A stretch of DNA of 64,000 nucleotides from Actinomycetota bacterium (GCA_020161845.1 JAIUNK010000003.1:164749-228748), one strand, 5' to 3'; positions 22,359-30,526 are shown, counted from the first letter of the stretch. The notes: generated from the letters alone by a model not told the origin. Translations and numbers: made by a program.

Positions 22359-22658
22359 CTAGCGTGGACGGTAGGCGTGCGCTCGGCGGGTGACGTCGAT
22401 GACGTAGATGAGCACCTGGTCGTCATCGATCGTGTAAATGATGCGGTAGTCGCCGCGCCGGGCCGACCAGTAGCCGGCCAGCTCGTTGCGCAGCGGCTTC
22501 CCTCGGATCTTGGGCGCCTCGGCCAGGGAGCCGAAGATGAACGCCACCAGCGGCTCGGTGACGCGTGGCGGGAGCTTCGCCAGGGCGCGCTGGGCGCGGC
22601 CAGTGAGTCGCGCCCGGTAGACGGGACCGCCCGCGTCGGCGGCCGATCCGGTCGTCAC
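22359..22658 (-). CDS. RelE/ParE-family toxin
   Basis: A 99-residue RelE-fold toxin. YRARLTGRAQRALAKLPPRV opens the fold, then FGSLAEAPKIRGKPLRNELAGYWSARRGDYRIIYTIDDDQVLIYVIDVTRRAHAY. The RGDYRIIYTI strand and the C-terminal R..AY are typical of RelE-type ribonuclease toxins. It overlaps the upstream antitoxin by 4 nt. It could be the ParE type, but the retained Arg and Tyr residues favour RelE. Confidence 0.9.
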   Translation of the reverse strand: MTTGSAADAGGPVYRARLTGRAQRALAKLPPRVTEPLVAFIFGSLAEAPKIRGKPLRNELAGYWSARRGDYRIIYTIDDDQVLIYVIDVTRRAHAYRPR

Positions 22659-22957
22659 GAGGCGCGGCCGCGGCGGGCTGGCCGCGGCCGCGCAAGGCCC
22701 AGCGCCTCACGGGTCTGGGCCTCGTCGTAGACCCGCCCCGCGTCGACATCGGCGCGGGCCTCCTCGATCGCGTCGAAGATGCCGGGCTGGGACAGCCAGA
22801 ACAGGGTCTCCTGGATGGACTCCCACTCATCGGCCGAGATCATCACAACGGCCGGGCGACCGTTGCGGGTGATCGTGTATTGCTCATGCTCCCTCTCGGC
22901 GCGCTCGACGTTCTCCGACAGGTGCGCCTTCAGGTCGGACAACGAGATCGTCAGCAT
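22655..22957 (-). CDS. Phd/YefM-type antitoxin (partner of RelE-like toxin)
   Basis: A 100-residue antitoxin: LTISLSDLKAHLSENVERAEREHEQYTITRNGRPAVVMISADEWESIQETLFWL is the Phd/YefM domain, here joined to a C-terminal acidic then Arg-rich tail. The combination Phd-RelE is the common RelBE/YefM-type pairing in actinobacteria. It starts with ATG at 22957, 6 nt after a TACCCT -10 box, without a ribosome site. Confidence 0.9.
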   Translation of the reverse strand: MLTISLSDLKAHLSENVERAEREHEQYTITRNGRPAVVMISADEWESIQETLFWLSQPGIFDAIEEARADVDAGRVYDEAQTREALGLARPRPARRGRAS

Positions 22958-22963
22958 GACAAT

Positions 22964-22991
22964 AGGGTATCAATCGGACCAAATTTAGGTC
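22964..22991 (-). promoter_or_regulatory. Promoter and imperfect palindrome of the phd-relE module
   Basis: On the minus strand a TACCCT -10 box (22969-22964) precedes the antitoxin ATG by 6 nt. Upstream, GACCAAATTTAGGTC (22977-22991) is a palindrome with 6 of 7 pairs matching and is unusually AT-rich for this genome; it is a likely operator. Confidence 0.5.
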
Positions 22992-23013
22992 TATAGCTGA
23001 CCTTAAAACGGCC

Positions 23014-24057
23014 CTACGGCACCACCGACACGTCGAGAGGGCGGGCGTGGTGGGCTAGCCGAGCGGCGAATCGCGCTGCGGCCGCTACGAATTCGGGCGG
23101 TTCCTCGATCGTGAAGTCTGCGTCGAGGAACGCCAGCGTCAGGATCAGCCAGCGCCAGTCATCGAGCCGAAGCTCCACGCGAGTGGTGGAGGCGTCGATC
23201 GGCGTGAGCTCCGCGTGCTGGTATGCCAGCGCCACGGCGACGTCGTCACGAGGCGCCGCCACGGTCACGACGACGCGCGTCCGGTCTCGGGTGAACCCCT
23301 GCGCCAGGTAGGCGCTCGCGGACTCCTCGGGCAGCTCGCGCGCCGTGAACGTGCAGGTCAGAGCCGTCAGGTCGGCGATCCGATCGAGTCGGAAGGTGCG
23401 CCAATCCTCGCGCGCCTGGTCCCAGGCGAGCAGGTACCAATTCAGGTGCCGGTGCACCAGTCGGTGCGGCTCCACCGTGCGCTCCACCGTGCGCTCCACC
23501 AGGCGCTCCCCCGAGGGCTCCCCCGACCGATACCCCGTGCGCTCGCCTGACCGACCCCCCGCGCCGGCCGCTACGGCGTACCGGAAGCGCACGACGCGGC
23601 GCTCGTGGCATGCCTTGGCGAGCGTCGCCAGCGCCTCGGGGGCCACCACAGCGGCGTGCTCCGGGCTGGCCTCGATCGCCGCACGCCACGCGGCCACCTG
23701 CGGCCGAAGCCGCTTCGGGAGAAACATCTCGATGCGGCTATAGACGCCGGCGGCCGACTCCCCCAGCCCACCCGGCATCCGCGTCGCGGAGAGCACGGCC
23801 AGGGCGCCGAGGATGGCCACCGCCTCGTCATCGGCCAACACCAGTGGCGGCAGCTGGGTGCCCCGGTCCAGCTGGTAGTAGCCGGCCGGGCCCGGCTGCG
23901 CGGCCACGGGATAGCCGTAGGAGCGCAACCGCTCGACGTCCCGGCGCAGCGAACGCTCGCTGACGCCGAGCCTGGCGGCAAGGTCCCGCCCGGGGTAGCG
24001 CCCCCTGCTCTGCAGCAGCGTCAACAGCTGCAGCATCCGCCGGGTCGTATCCGCCAT
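23014..24057 (-). CDS. YafY-type HTH plus WYL-domain transcriptional regulator
   Basis: A 347-residue regulator. The N-terminal HTH_11 is clear (MLQLLTLLQSRGRYPGRDLAARLGVSERSLRRDVERLRSYGYPV, residues 8-50), followed by the YafY linker and a WYL domain with RRVVRFRYA and NWYLLAWDQAREDWRTFRLDRI. Residues ~185-197 contain a short ERTVE repeat encoded by 12-bp tandem units (23473-23508), an insertion in the WYL domain. It is divergent from the UvrA-like gene and shares its operator, so it is probably that gene's regulator. The WYL ligand is unknown. Confidence 0.9.
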   Translation of the reverse strand: MADTTRRMLQLLTLLQSRGRYPGRDLAARLGVSERSLRRDVERLRSYGYPVAAQPGPAGYYQLDRGTQLPPLVLADDEAVAILGALAVLSATRMPGGLGESAAGVYSRIEMFLPKRLRPQVAAWRAAIEASPEHAAVVAPEALATLAKACHERRVVRFRYAVAAGAGGRSGERTGYRSGEPSGERLVERTVERTVEPHRLVHRHLNWYLLAWDQAREDWRTFRLDRIADLTALTCTFTARELPEESASAYLAQGFTRDRTRVVVTVAAPRDDVAVALAYQHAELTPIDASTTRVELRLDDWRWLILTLAFLDADFTIEEPPEFVAAAARFAARLAHHARPLDVSVVP

Positions 24058-24063
24058 GACACG

Positions 24064-24112
24064 ACGGTACGTCGTATCGCGGCCAGAAACTGACCTCGAT
24101 ACGACGTACGGT
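24064..24112. promoter_or_regulatory. Shared divergent promoter/operator of WYL regulator and uvrA-like gene
   Basis: A perfect 13-bp inverted repeat, GTACGTCGTATCG (24067-24079) and its complement (24097-24109), flanks 17 bp. Each arm covers a -10 box: TACCGT for the regulator on the minus strand (6 nt before its ATG) and TACGGT (24107-24112) 7 nt before the ATG at 24120. Both genes should be leaderless and repressed from the same sites. Confidence 0.7.
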
Positions 24113-24119
24113 CCCGCCC

Positions 24120-24728
24120 ATGGCGCACATCAGCATCCGCGGGGCCCGGACCAACAACCTCCAGGCCATCGACGTCGACATCCCCCGCAACCGGCTCGTG
24201 GTCATCGTCGGGGTCTCCGGATCAGGCAAGTCGTCCCTGGTCTTCGACACGATCGCCGCCGAGGCGGGGCACCAGGTCAACGAGACCTTCCCGCCCTTCG
24301 CGCGCAACCGGCTGCCGCAATGGACGCGGCCGGACGTCGAGGCCATCGGGGGCCTGTCCCCCGTCGTCGTCATCGATCAACGGCGCATCGGCGGCAACGC
24401 CCGCTCGACGGTCGGGACGATCACCGACGCGTGGACCTACCTACGCCTCCTGTTTTCCCGGCTCAGCGATCCTCACGTCGGCGAGTCGAATGCCTTCTCC
24501 TTCAACGACGCGGCCGGGATGTGTTCGACCTGCGCCGGGCTCGGCGAGGTCGAGCACGGCCACACCGCCGTGATCGTCGAGCATCACCTCGACGTCATCC
24601 GCCGGGCCGACTGGGTGGTCGACCTCGGCCCGGGACCGGGGCGGCACGGCGGCCGGGTCCTCTATGAAGGTCCCGTCGCCGGCCTGAACACGGGTCCGAC
24701 GGCGCAGGCGCTGCTCGCCCCGGAGTGA
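24120..24728 (+). pseudogene. UvrA-paralogue with a large in-frame internal deletion
   Basis: Residues 1-143 match the N-terminal part of UvrA-like ABC proteins of the short, non-repair type: GARTNNLQAIDVDIPRNRL, Walker A GVSGSGKSS, NETFPPF, DQRRIGGNARSTVGTITDAWTYLRLLFSR and a CSTC zinc half-site. Residues 146-202 match the extreme C-terminus of the same family (HTAVIVEHHLDVIRRADWVVDLGPG, GGRVLYEG). The ~550 residues between, including signature motifs, Walker B and the second Walker A, are absent. The frame is intact and the promoter looks intact, so a 202-residue product may be made, but it cannot be a normal ATPase. Confidence 0.8.
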
Positions 24729-24756
24729 GGGCGGGCGGCCGTGAGATGCTCGGGGG

Positions 24757-25632
24757 GTGGCGGGCGAGGAGGCGCTGAGCGGCGGCAATACCTCGATCGT
24801 GGTTCGGGTCGGGGACACCGTCCGCCGCCCGGTCGGCCACTGGACCCCCGCCGTACACCGCCTCCTGAACCACCTCGCCCGCGCCGGCTTCACCGGAGCG
24901 CCGACCGTGCTCGGCATCGATGGCGATGGCCGGGAGATCCTGGCGTACGTCGAGGGCGAGGTGGGCACGCTCGACGCCACCAACCCCCTGGCCCCGTGGT
25001 TCCGCACGCCGCAGGCATGCCGGGCGGTCGGGGCGTGGATCCGGAGTTTTCAGAACGCGCAGGCCGGCCTCGTGCTCGACCCCGCCGAGCCGTGGCGGCG
25101 GGCCCCCGGCGCGACCCTGGCTCCCGGGAGGGTGATCGTGCATCACGACGTGTCGCCGTACAACACCGTGCGCCGATCGGACGGCTCCCTCGTGGTCCTC
25201 GACTTCGACTTCGCGCGCCCCGGCGACCCGATCGAGGACCTGGCCTGGGCGGCGTGGCGATGGGTCCCGCTGATGGCCGGGTCGGGCTGGCACGGCGAGT
25301 ACGGCGTGGCGCCGGCCGAGGACATCGAGCGGCGGCAACACGCCAATCTGGCCGGGCTGCTGGCCGGATACGATCCCTCGCCCGACCAGTGTCGCGCCCT
25401 GGCCGACGCGATCCACGAGGAGATGGTCCGGCACGCCGCCGACCTAGACGACATGGCTGCGACCGACGCGGCGTTCGCGGACCTCGTCGAGCGCGGGTAT
25501 GCGCGGGCGGCTCGCGCGGACGCCGCCTGGTGGCAGAGCCAACGGCTACTCCCCCGGTGGTGCACCCTGCTCGAATCTCGGCCCCTGCTCGAATCTCGGC
25601 TCGGAACGCCCGCCCTGAACTCAGACGAGTGA
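24757..25632 (+). CDS. Aminoglycoside phosphotransferase-like kinase (APH family)
   Basis: A 291-residue protein-kinase-like phosphotransferase. The catalytic loop VIVHHDVSPYNTVRR (about residues 127-141) and the metal-binding segment VVLDFDFARPGDPIEDLAWAAW are typical of APH enzymes. The N-terminal lobe has GGNTSIVVRVGDTVRRP in place of a classical Gly-loop. Substrate is unknown: antibiotic, choline or another small alcohol are possible. A 17-bp direct repeat near the end encodes LLESR twice. The GTG start lies 28 nt after the UvrA-like gene. Confidence 0.85.
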   Translation: MAGEEALSGGNTSIVVRVGDTVRRPVGHWTPAVHRLLNHLARAGFTGAPTVLGIDGDGREILAYVEGEVGTLDATNPLAPWFRTPQACRAVGAWIRSFQNAQAGLVLDPAEPWRRAPGATLAPGRVIVHHDVSPYNTVRRSDGSLVVLDFDFARPGDPIEDLAWAAWRWVPLMAGSGWHGEYGVAPAEDIERRQHANLAGLLAGYDPSPDQCRALADAIHEEMVRHAADLDDMAATDAAFADLVERGYARAARADAAWWQSQRLLPRWCTLLESRPLLESRLGTPALNSDE

Positions 25633-25663
25633 CGGACGAGATGACGTCACGAGGCGCGACCCG

Positions 25664-26344
25664 CTAGACCACCGCGTCCAGCCGAGTCGGGGCGGGCAGC
25701 TGCGGCCGTGGCCGGCGTAGGCCACGGATGGCCAGATGAGTGGCCAGGCAGATCTCCCAGGCGAACAACGGCACAGCGAGCAGCGGTTGCGCCGTCCCGA
25801 GGCCGAGCAACACCACCACGTTCATGCCCGCGACCAGCACTGCTCCCCCGATGCCCAGCAGCGGAATGAACTGCGGGACCAGCCCGCGCCGCAGCAACAA
25901 CGTCGCGAGCACGACGGCATTGACGGGGTTCACCAGGCCGGGACCGACGAGGAAGGTCCAGTTGTGCAGCAGATGCAGACCTGCGACGACACCGGCCTCA
26001 AGTCCCGGGGCGGCGGTCGTGGCGGGCCGGGCCACCGCCGGGAGGATGGCCACCACTCCGGTCAGGATGACGGTCGCCTCCAGCGTCCGCAATGCCACAT
26101 AGCTCAGCGCTGCTCCGCGACCGTGCGGCCGCAGCAGCGGGTAGAGCGCCAGGGCGGTCCCCACCACCGCGACCGCGAGCACCACCTCGAGCAGCGAGGC
26201 AAGCAGCACCGAGCTTCGCCCGGCCAGGGCGGCGCCGGCATCGAATGACGAGCCGCCATACAACGGCACCGCCGCGACGGAGGTCACCCAGGTGACCACG
26301 AACAGTGCAGCGGCGCCGCGGGCGAGGCGATCCGGTCTGGCCAT
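25664..26344 (-). CDS. DUF4386-family membrane protein
   Basis: A 226-residue protein with six hydrophobic segments and the DUF4386 features: an N-terminal helix with an ALFVVTWVTSVAAVPLYG motif, ATVILTGVVAILPAV, LHLLHNWTFLVGPGLVNPVNAVVLA and GMNVVVLLGLGTAQPLLAVPLFAWEICLA. The function of this family is unknown. It is divergent from a TetR regulator with two operators between them, so it is very likely that regulator's target. Confidence 0.82.
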   Translation of the reverse strand: MARPDRLARGAAALFVVTWVTSVAAVPLYGGSSFDAGAALAGRSSVLLASLLEVVLAVAVVGTALALYPLLRPHGRGAALSYVALRTLEATVILTGVVAILPAVARPATTAAPGLEAGVVAGLHLLHNWTFLVGPGLVNPVNAVVLATLLLRRGLVPQFIPLLGIGGAVLVAGMNVVVLLGLGTAQPLLAVPLFAWEICLATHLAIRGLRRPRPQLPAPTRLDAVV

Positions 26345-26402
26345 TGAACGGTCCTTTCACGAAGGAGGCTCGGTCGCCTCCGTGACTCACTGAGGAGGCA
26401 AA

Positions 26403-26454
26403 GGCGTACGTCGTACACCTTGCCGTGCTCGACCATAGGCGTACGATGTACACC
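26403..26454. promoter_or_regulatory. Two copies of a 17-bp palindromic TetR operator
   Basis: GGCGTACGTCGTACACC (26403-26419) and GGCGTACGATGTACACC (26438-26454) differ at two bases and are spaced 35 bp centre to centre. Each is a palindrome around GTACG-N-CGTAC. They lie between divergent DUF4386 and TetR genes. Confidence 0.75.
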
Positions 26455-26482
26455 ACGTCAAACGCCGTCCGGAGGAGCCGTC

Positions 26483-27199
26483 GTGTCCACCGATCCCCCA
26501 CGTCGTCCGCGTCTCAACCGCAAGGCGGTGCTGCGTGCGGCCACCGCCCTGGCCGACGCCGAGGGTCTCGACGCGGTGACGATGCGCACCCTGGCCGAGC
26601 GCCTCGGTGTCGTACCGATGGCGCTCTACAAGCACGTGGCCGACAAGGAGGACCTGCTCGACGGCATGGTCGACACGCTGATCGACGACATGCCCAGGCC
26701 CCCGACGCTGCCCGCTGACCAGTGGCGCAGCGCCATCCGGGCGACACTCACCGGCGCGCGCGAGATTATCGCCGAACACACCTGGGCCCGCCGCGCCATC
26801 GAGACCCGGACCGAGCGGACCGGCGCCGTGCTGGGCCACATGGACCGCATCAGTGGAATCTTCATCGCCGCGGGATTCTCGACCGACCTCACGCATCACG
26901 TGATGCACCTGATCGGCAACCGGATCTGGGGATTCAGTCCCGAGTTGTTCACCGGGTCCGAGTCCGCCCCCAGGAGTGCGCGCAGGGACCCGTACGTCGA
27001 GGGCCGCCGCCCGCGGCGGCGGATCGCACCGGATCTCAACCCGACGGACTATCCGGCGATCGTCGCGATCGCCGCCGACGCCGCCGCGCGACGCCCCGGC
27101 GCCACCGGCTGCGACGAGGACTTCGAATTCGCGTTCGCCCTCGACGTGCTGCTCGACGGCATCGGCCGCCTCCACGACGCGGGCTGGTCGTCGGCGTGA
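26483..27199 (+). CDS. TetR-family transcriptional regulator
   Basis: A 238-residue TetR repressor. The HTH is NRKAVLRAATALADAEGLDAVTMRTLAERLGVVPMALYKHVADKEDLLDGMVD, with the ALYKHVADK recognition helix typical of the TetR/TetR_C group. The C-terminal ligand domain contains HHVMHLIGNRIWGF. The GTG at 26483 follows GGAGGAG, so the upstream in-frame start at 26420 inside the first operator is rejected. The ligand is unknown; the divergent DUF4386 gene is the likely target. Confidence 0.92.
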   Translation: MSTDPPRRPRLNRKAVLRAATALADAEGLDAVTMRTLAERLGVVPMALYKHVADKEDLLDGMVDTLIDDMPRPPTLPADQWRSAIRATLTGAREIIAEHTWARRAIETRTERTGAVLGHMDRISGIFIAAGFSTDLTHHVMHLIGNRIWGFSPELFTGSESAPRSARRDPYVEGRRPRRRIAPDLNPTDYPAIVAIAADAAARRPGATGCDEDFEFAFALDVLLDGIGRLHDAGWSSA

Positions 27200-27230
27200 G
27201 CCCGGCCTGACACCGTCGGGCTCGCTCGCG

Positions 27231-28367
27231 CTAGCGCACCGTGAAGCTCTTGGTGTCCCGCATCGGGCCTCGCCCCTCGCCGTCGGAGGGGTCGTCGGTG
27301 CGTAGCTCCACCGTGTAGGCGCCCGGAGTCAGCGTGGCCGCGAAGCTCACCTCGCCGAACCCACCAGTGCCAGTGCCCCCAGTCGCCGAGCCGCGAGACA
27401 CCACCCGACCTGCCGAATCCGACACGGTCCACAGGAAGTTCGCCTCGAACGAGGTCCCATAGCCACCGAACGTCACCCGCCCGGCCGGCACGGTGGCGCC
27501 CTGAGCGGGCGAGATCACCCAGGCGTGCGACAACACCTCCACCTGCGCCGCCCGAGCGACCGGCGAACCCAGCCGCACGGCGCCCCAGGCGTCGCCCGCG
27601 GAGCCGTCGACGGTGATCGTGACGGTCGCGATCTGCGCCGGGGCTGCCGCCGCCGTGGCCGTATACACGAGCTGCTGGACGGCGCGCCCGGCGAACTCGC
27701 TGCCGACCTGGCGGTTGGCCAGGGCATCGGCGGAGAGGTCCACCGTCAGCGCCGACCCGCTCTGCCGCACGGAGACGCGAGACGCCGGCCGCCACGGGTT
27801 GACATAATCTGGATCTAGCGGGGACATCCGGGTCATCGCCGCGACGGCCGAGGCGACCCTGCCACCGACATCCGGCACGGTCCGAAACTCCCGGTAGAGC
27901 CGCAAGGACCGGGCCGTCTCCCCCACCCAGTAGATGGGAACACCAGAGACCGAGGACGTCCCGGCATCACCCGAGCCGACGGACGGTGCGGGTGCGGTCC
28001 CGGTCGCCGAAGCGGTCGCCGTGCCGCTCCACGTCCCCACGGCGCCGGGTGAGCTCGTCACCCCGTGGCCAGGGGTCGTGCTCGTCACCGACGATGACGG
28101 CGTGGTCGCCGCTGACGATGACGGGGCGCCCGCCCCCGTTGATGACGGCGTGGCTGGCTCTGACCCTCCCGGACCCACGGGCGTCGTCGGGATCGTCGGG
28201 GTGGCAGGAGGCGTCGCGAGGGTCGATGAGCTAGGGACGGACGGGCCTGAGGTCGCTCCCGACGCCCCGGACCCCGCTTCCGGCGCACACCCGGTCAGCC
28301 CGACGGCTACCACCGCCCCCACGATCACACCGGCGCGAGCCCCGGACCGTGTCCAGCGCATGATCAT
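27231..28367 (-). CDS. GerMN/Gmad2-type lipoprotein
   Basis: A 378-residue exported protein. An N-terminal hydrophobic segment ends in the lipobox LTGC (Cys27), followed by about 110 residues of Ser/Thr/Pro/Gly-rich linker. A GerMN-like domain follows at about 142-260 (GVPIYWVGETARSLRLYREFRTV, LTVDLSADALANRQ, AQIATVTITVDG), and a Gmad2 immunoglobulin-like domain at about 275-378 (VISPAQGATVPAGRVTFGGYGTSFEANFLWTV). Such proteins are thought to bind the cell surface or peptidoglycan, not to act in sporulation here. A GAGAAGGGGG ribosome site precedes the start. Confidence 0.88.
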   Translation of the reverse strand: MIMRWTRSGARAGVIVGAVVAVGLTGCAPEAGSGASGATSGPSVPSSSTLATPPATPTIPTTPVGPGGSEPATPSSTGAGAPSSSAATTPSSSVTSTTPGHGVTSSPGAVGTWSGTATASATGTAPAPSVGSGDAGTSSVSGVPIYWVGETARSLRLYREFRTVPDVGGRVASAVAAMTRMSPLDPDYVNPWRPASRVSVRQSGSALTVDLSADALANRQVGSEFAGRAVQQLVYTATAAAAPAQIATVTITVDGSAGDAWGAVRLGSPVARAAQVEVLSHAWVISPAQGATVPAGRVTFGGYGTSFEANFLWTVSDSAGRVVSRGSATGGTGTGGFGEVSFAATLTPGAYTVELRTDDPSDGEGRGPMRDTKSFTVR

Positions 28368-28581
28368 CGCCCCCTTCTCCGAGCCCCACCCGTGGCCGAC
28401 GACCTCGACGCCTCAGCTCACGACACCCTTGCCTGCACCCATTCCACACCGGGTCGAACGTCCGAGCCACCCACGACCGCAGGACGATTCGATCACGACT
28501 CCAAACCCTGGCGACCCTCCCGCGTGAGGAGGCGTCGGTCCAGTCCAGCCGCGGTGTCGCGAGCGGGCGCTGGCCTGGCGT

Positions 28582-28968
28582 TCACCGTGCCACGTCGTAC
28601 CAGCCGTATCCGAGGATCCGGCGCGTCCAGACCAAGCACGGCTGGGTGGACCCGGCCCGGACGCCGCGGCAGGGGCCCAACTCCGGCGGCGCTGCGCCCG
28701 GCTCGGCCACCGACGCCAAGGGCACGTAGGCGTTCATGAGGACCTCGCAGTCGCAATAGCCGCCCATCGCCGCGAGCCGTCGCTCCAGACTCGTTGCTCG
28801 CGGCGCGACGAGGTCGCGATATCGGCGTGCCCAGCGCAGCTCGCCGGAGCAGCCATGCACCATCATCCGGTCGAGATAGCACGCCAGACATTCCCCGCGT
28901 CTGGGGCCGGTCAAGGCCACCGACAGGTCACGCAGTTCCGCCTCGACTGCCGCCACGATGCTGTCCAT
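28582..28968 (-). CDS. DUF2695 domain protein
   Basis: A 128-residue protein rich in conserved Cys: GECLACYLDRMMVHGC, then RATSLERRLAAMGGYCDCEVLMNAYVPL and PCRGVRAGSTQPCLVW. This is the DUF2695 pattern, a small actinobacterial family of unknown function. The Cys pairs suggest metal binding. The ATG at 28968 follows a GAGAGG sequence, so the in-frame upstream start at 28995 is less likely. Confidence 0.78.
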   Translation of the reverse strand: MDSIVAAVEAELRDLSVALTGPRRGECLACYLDRMMVHGCSGELRWARRYRDLVAPRATSLERRLAAMGGYCDCEVLMNAYVPLASVAEPGAAPPELGPCRGVRAGSTQPCLVWTRRILGYGWYDVAR

Positions 28969-29230
28969 CAGATGCCTCTCTCGGGTCGTGTCCACTAACG
29001 CCAGTCCTACCGCCGTGCACCGACAACGCTGTGACCAGCGAACCAGCAGGGAACCGCGTCGGGCCGCGCCGAGCGTGGGCCGCTCCCCCGCCCCGGCTCA
29101 GCGGCCGCATCGGGACCGGCTCAGGGCTGAATCAGGCCCGGACCAGGGGCCACTCAGGGACACGCCGGACGCGGTCGACCTGCGCGGACTCCTACCGTGA
29201 AGGCGTCACCAGCTCTCGGAGGGAAAGACC

Positions 29231-29749
29231 ATGACCATCAACCTCGCCGAACCGACCACTGACACCCCCACCACGGCCACCCCCAGCACGGCCACGCCAG
29301 TCACCTCGGCGGCCGATGCCACGCACTGGGTCTCGGACGTCTCCGGCTCGGGTGGACTCGAGCACCGCCGGACGGCCCTGCCCACCCCGGCTCCGGTCCA
29401 CGTCGATCCGCTGCTGCGTCAGGGCAACGCCTTCTATGTCGCTGTCCACGGCCTGGTGCACGTCTTGGCCGCCATGGTGGCCTGGACCGGCCTGTCGGTT
29501 GGGCTCCCGCTGATCTCGACCACCGCGCTCTCCCCCGGCGTGCTGGCAGCCCTGCTGGCCATCCTCGGTGGAGCCTTCGTCGTGGCCGCGGCCCTGCTCG
29601 CGGTCGGTCGCGGCTGGCGGCCGGTGTTGCTCGCGGCCACCGCCGTATCGACCCTGGCCTGCCTGGCGACGCTGCCGGAGTCGGCGATCGGCCTCGGTGT
29701 GAATGCCGCCATCGGCGTCGGTCTGCTCGCCAGCCGGCCCCGACGCTGA
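29231..29749 (+). CDS. Small membrane protein, unknown function
   Basis: A 172-residue protein that I do not recognise. It has a 60-residue N-terminal part rich in Thr, Pro and Ala with TTATPSTATP repeats, then four hydrophobic segments: AFYVAVHGLVHVLAAMVAWTG, GVLAALLAILGGAFVVAAALLAVG, PVLLAATAVSTLACLATL and GLGVNAAIGVGLLA. It begins with ATG after GGAGGG. The gene is isolated between a DUF2695 gene and PAP2, so context gives no role. Confidence 0.7.
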   Translation: MTINLAEPTTDTPTTATPSTATPVTSAADATHWVSDVSGSGGLEHRRTALPTPAPVHVDPLLRQGNAFYVAVHGLVHVLAAMVAWTGLSVGLPLISTTALSPGVLAALLAILGGAFVVAAALLAVGRGWRPVLLAATAVSTLACLATLPESAIGLGVNAAIGVGLLASRPRR

Positions 29750-29806
29750 CCGCCAGCCAGAGGCCGGCCACGTCGGACAGCGCCTCGCACCGGAACGCCG
29801 CGGGCG

Positions 29807-30526
29807 CTACCGCGTCGACTCAGCACCCAGCACCCGACGTACCGTTCGATGACTCCACACCCCGAGCAGCAGGCCGACGGCGACATCACTGGGATGGTGC
29901 ATACCGCGGTAGAGGCGGGACCAACCCACCAGCGGCGGCATCGCCAGGCGCACCGCGCCGGCCGCAAACTGCGCCGGCCTGGAACCGTTCTCGGCGATGA
30001 TGTCGGCGATCGTGAGATGCAGGGCCGTGGTCGCGCCGGTGTGTCCACTCGGGAAGCTGGACGTCGGGGCGGGCCGGTCCATCCGGATCACCTCGGGCCG
30101 GGGCCGACCGACCACCGCCGCGGCCGACATGAAGACCGCCGTCTCCAGCGCGATCACCGCCAGGGGCCGGGCGGCCGCCCGCAGGTCGCCCCCTCGCCAC
30201 CACCGCCACCCCCCGAGCGCGGTGGCGACCACGATGGTGGGGACCGTGTCGGAGTACGTCGACAGCGCCCAGGTCACCCGGTCGCGCGCGGGCGTCCGAT
30301 GGGACTGCAGCGCCACGTTCACGGCATCCTCCGCGGGAAATCCGCGCAGCGGTCCCATGATGAGGCGACCCAGCGCCGCCACGCCCAGCGCCACCGCGCC
30401 GGTCTCGGCCGCGACGGCGGGCAGGGAGCGGGCAGTCGACGTGCCGCGCGGCGGCAGGGACGGAGTCGGCACGACCCGACTGTAGCGAGCGCCCACGACG
30501 GGCAGCGTCGCGGCGGGAGACCCCAC
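29807..30526 (-). CDS. PAP2-superfamily phosphatase (membrane)
   Basis: A 239-residue membrane phosphatase with the three PAP2 motifs: VVGRPRPEV (motif 1 with Arg-Pro), FPSGHTG (motif 2) and SRLYRGMHHPSDVAVG (motif 3). Hydrophobic segments lie between. Substrates of this family include undecaprenyl pyrophosphate and phosphatidic acid. The first ~30 residues are not conserved, so an internal GTG may be the true start. The gene converges on the small membrane protein gene. Confidence 0.85.
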   Translation of the reverse strand: MGSPAATLPVVGARYSRVVPTPSLPPRGTSTARSLPAVAAETGAVALGVAALGRLIMGPLRGFPAEDAVNVALQSHRTPARDRVTWALSTYSDTVPTIVVATALGGWRWWRGGDLRAAARPLAVIALETAVFMSAAAVVGRPRPEVIRMDRPAPTSSFPSGHTGATTALHLTIADIIAENGSRPAQFAAGAVRLAMPPLVGWSRLYRGMHHPSDVAVGLLLGVWSHRTVRRVLGAESTR

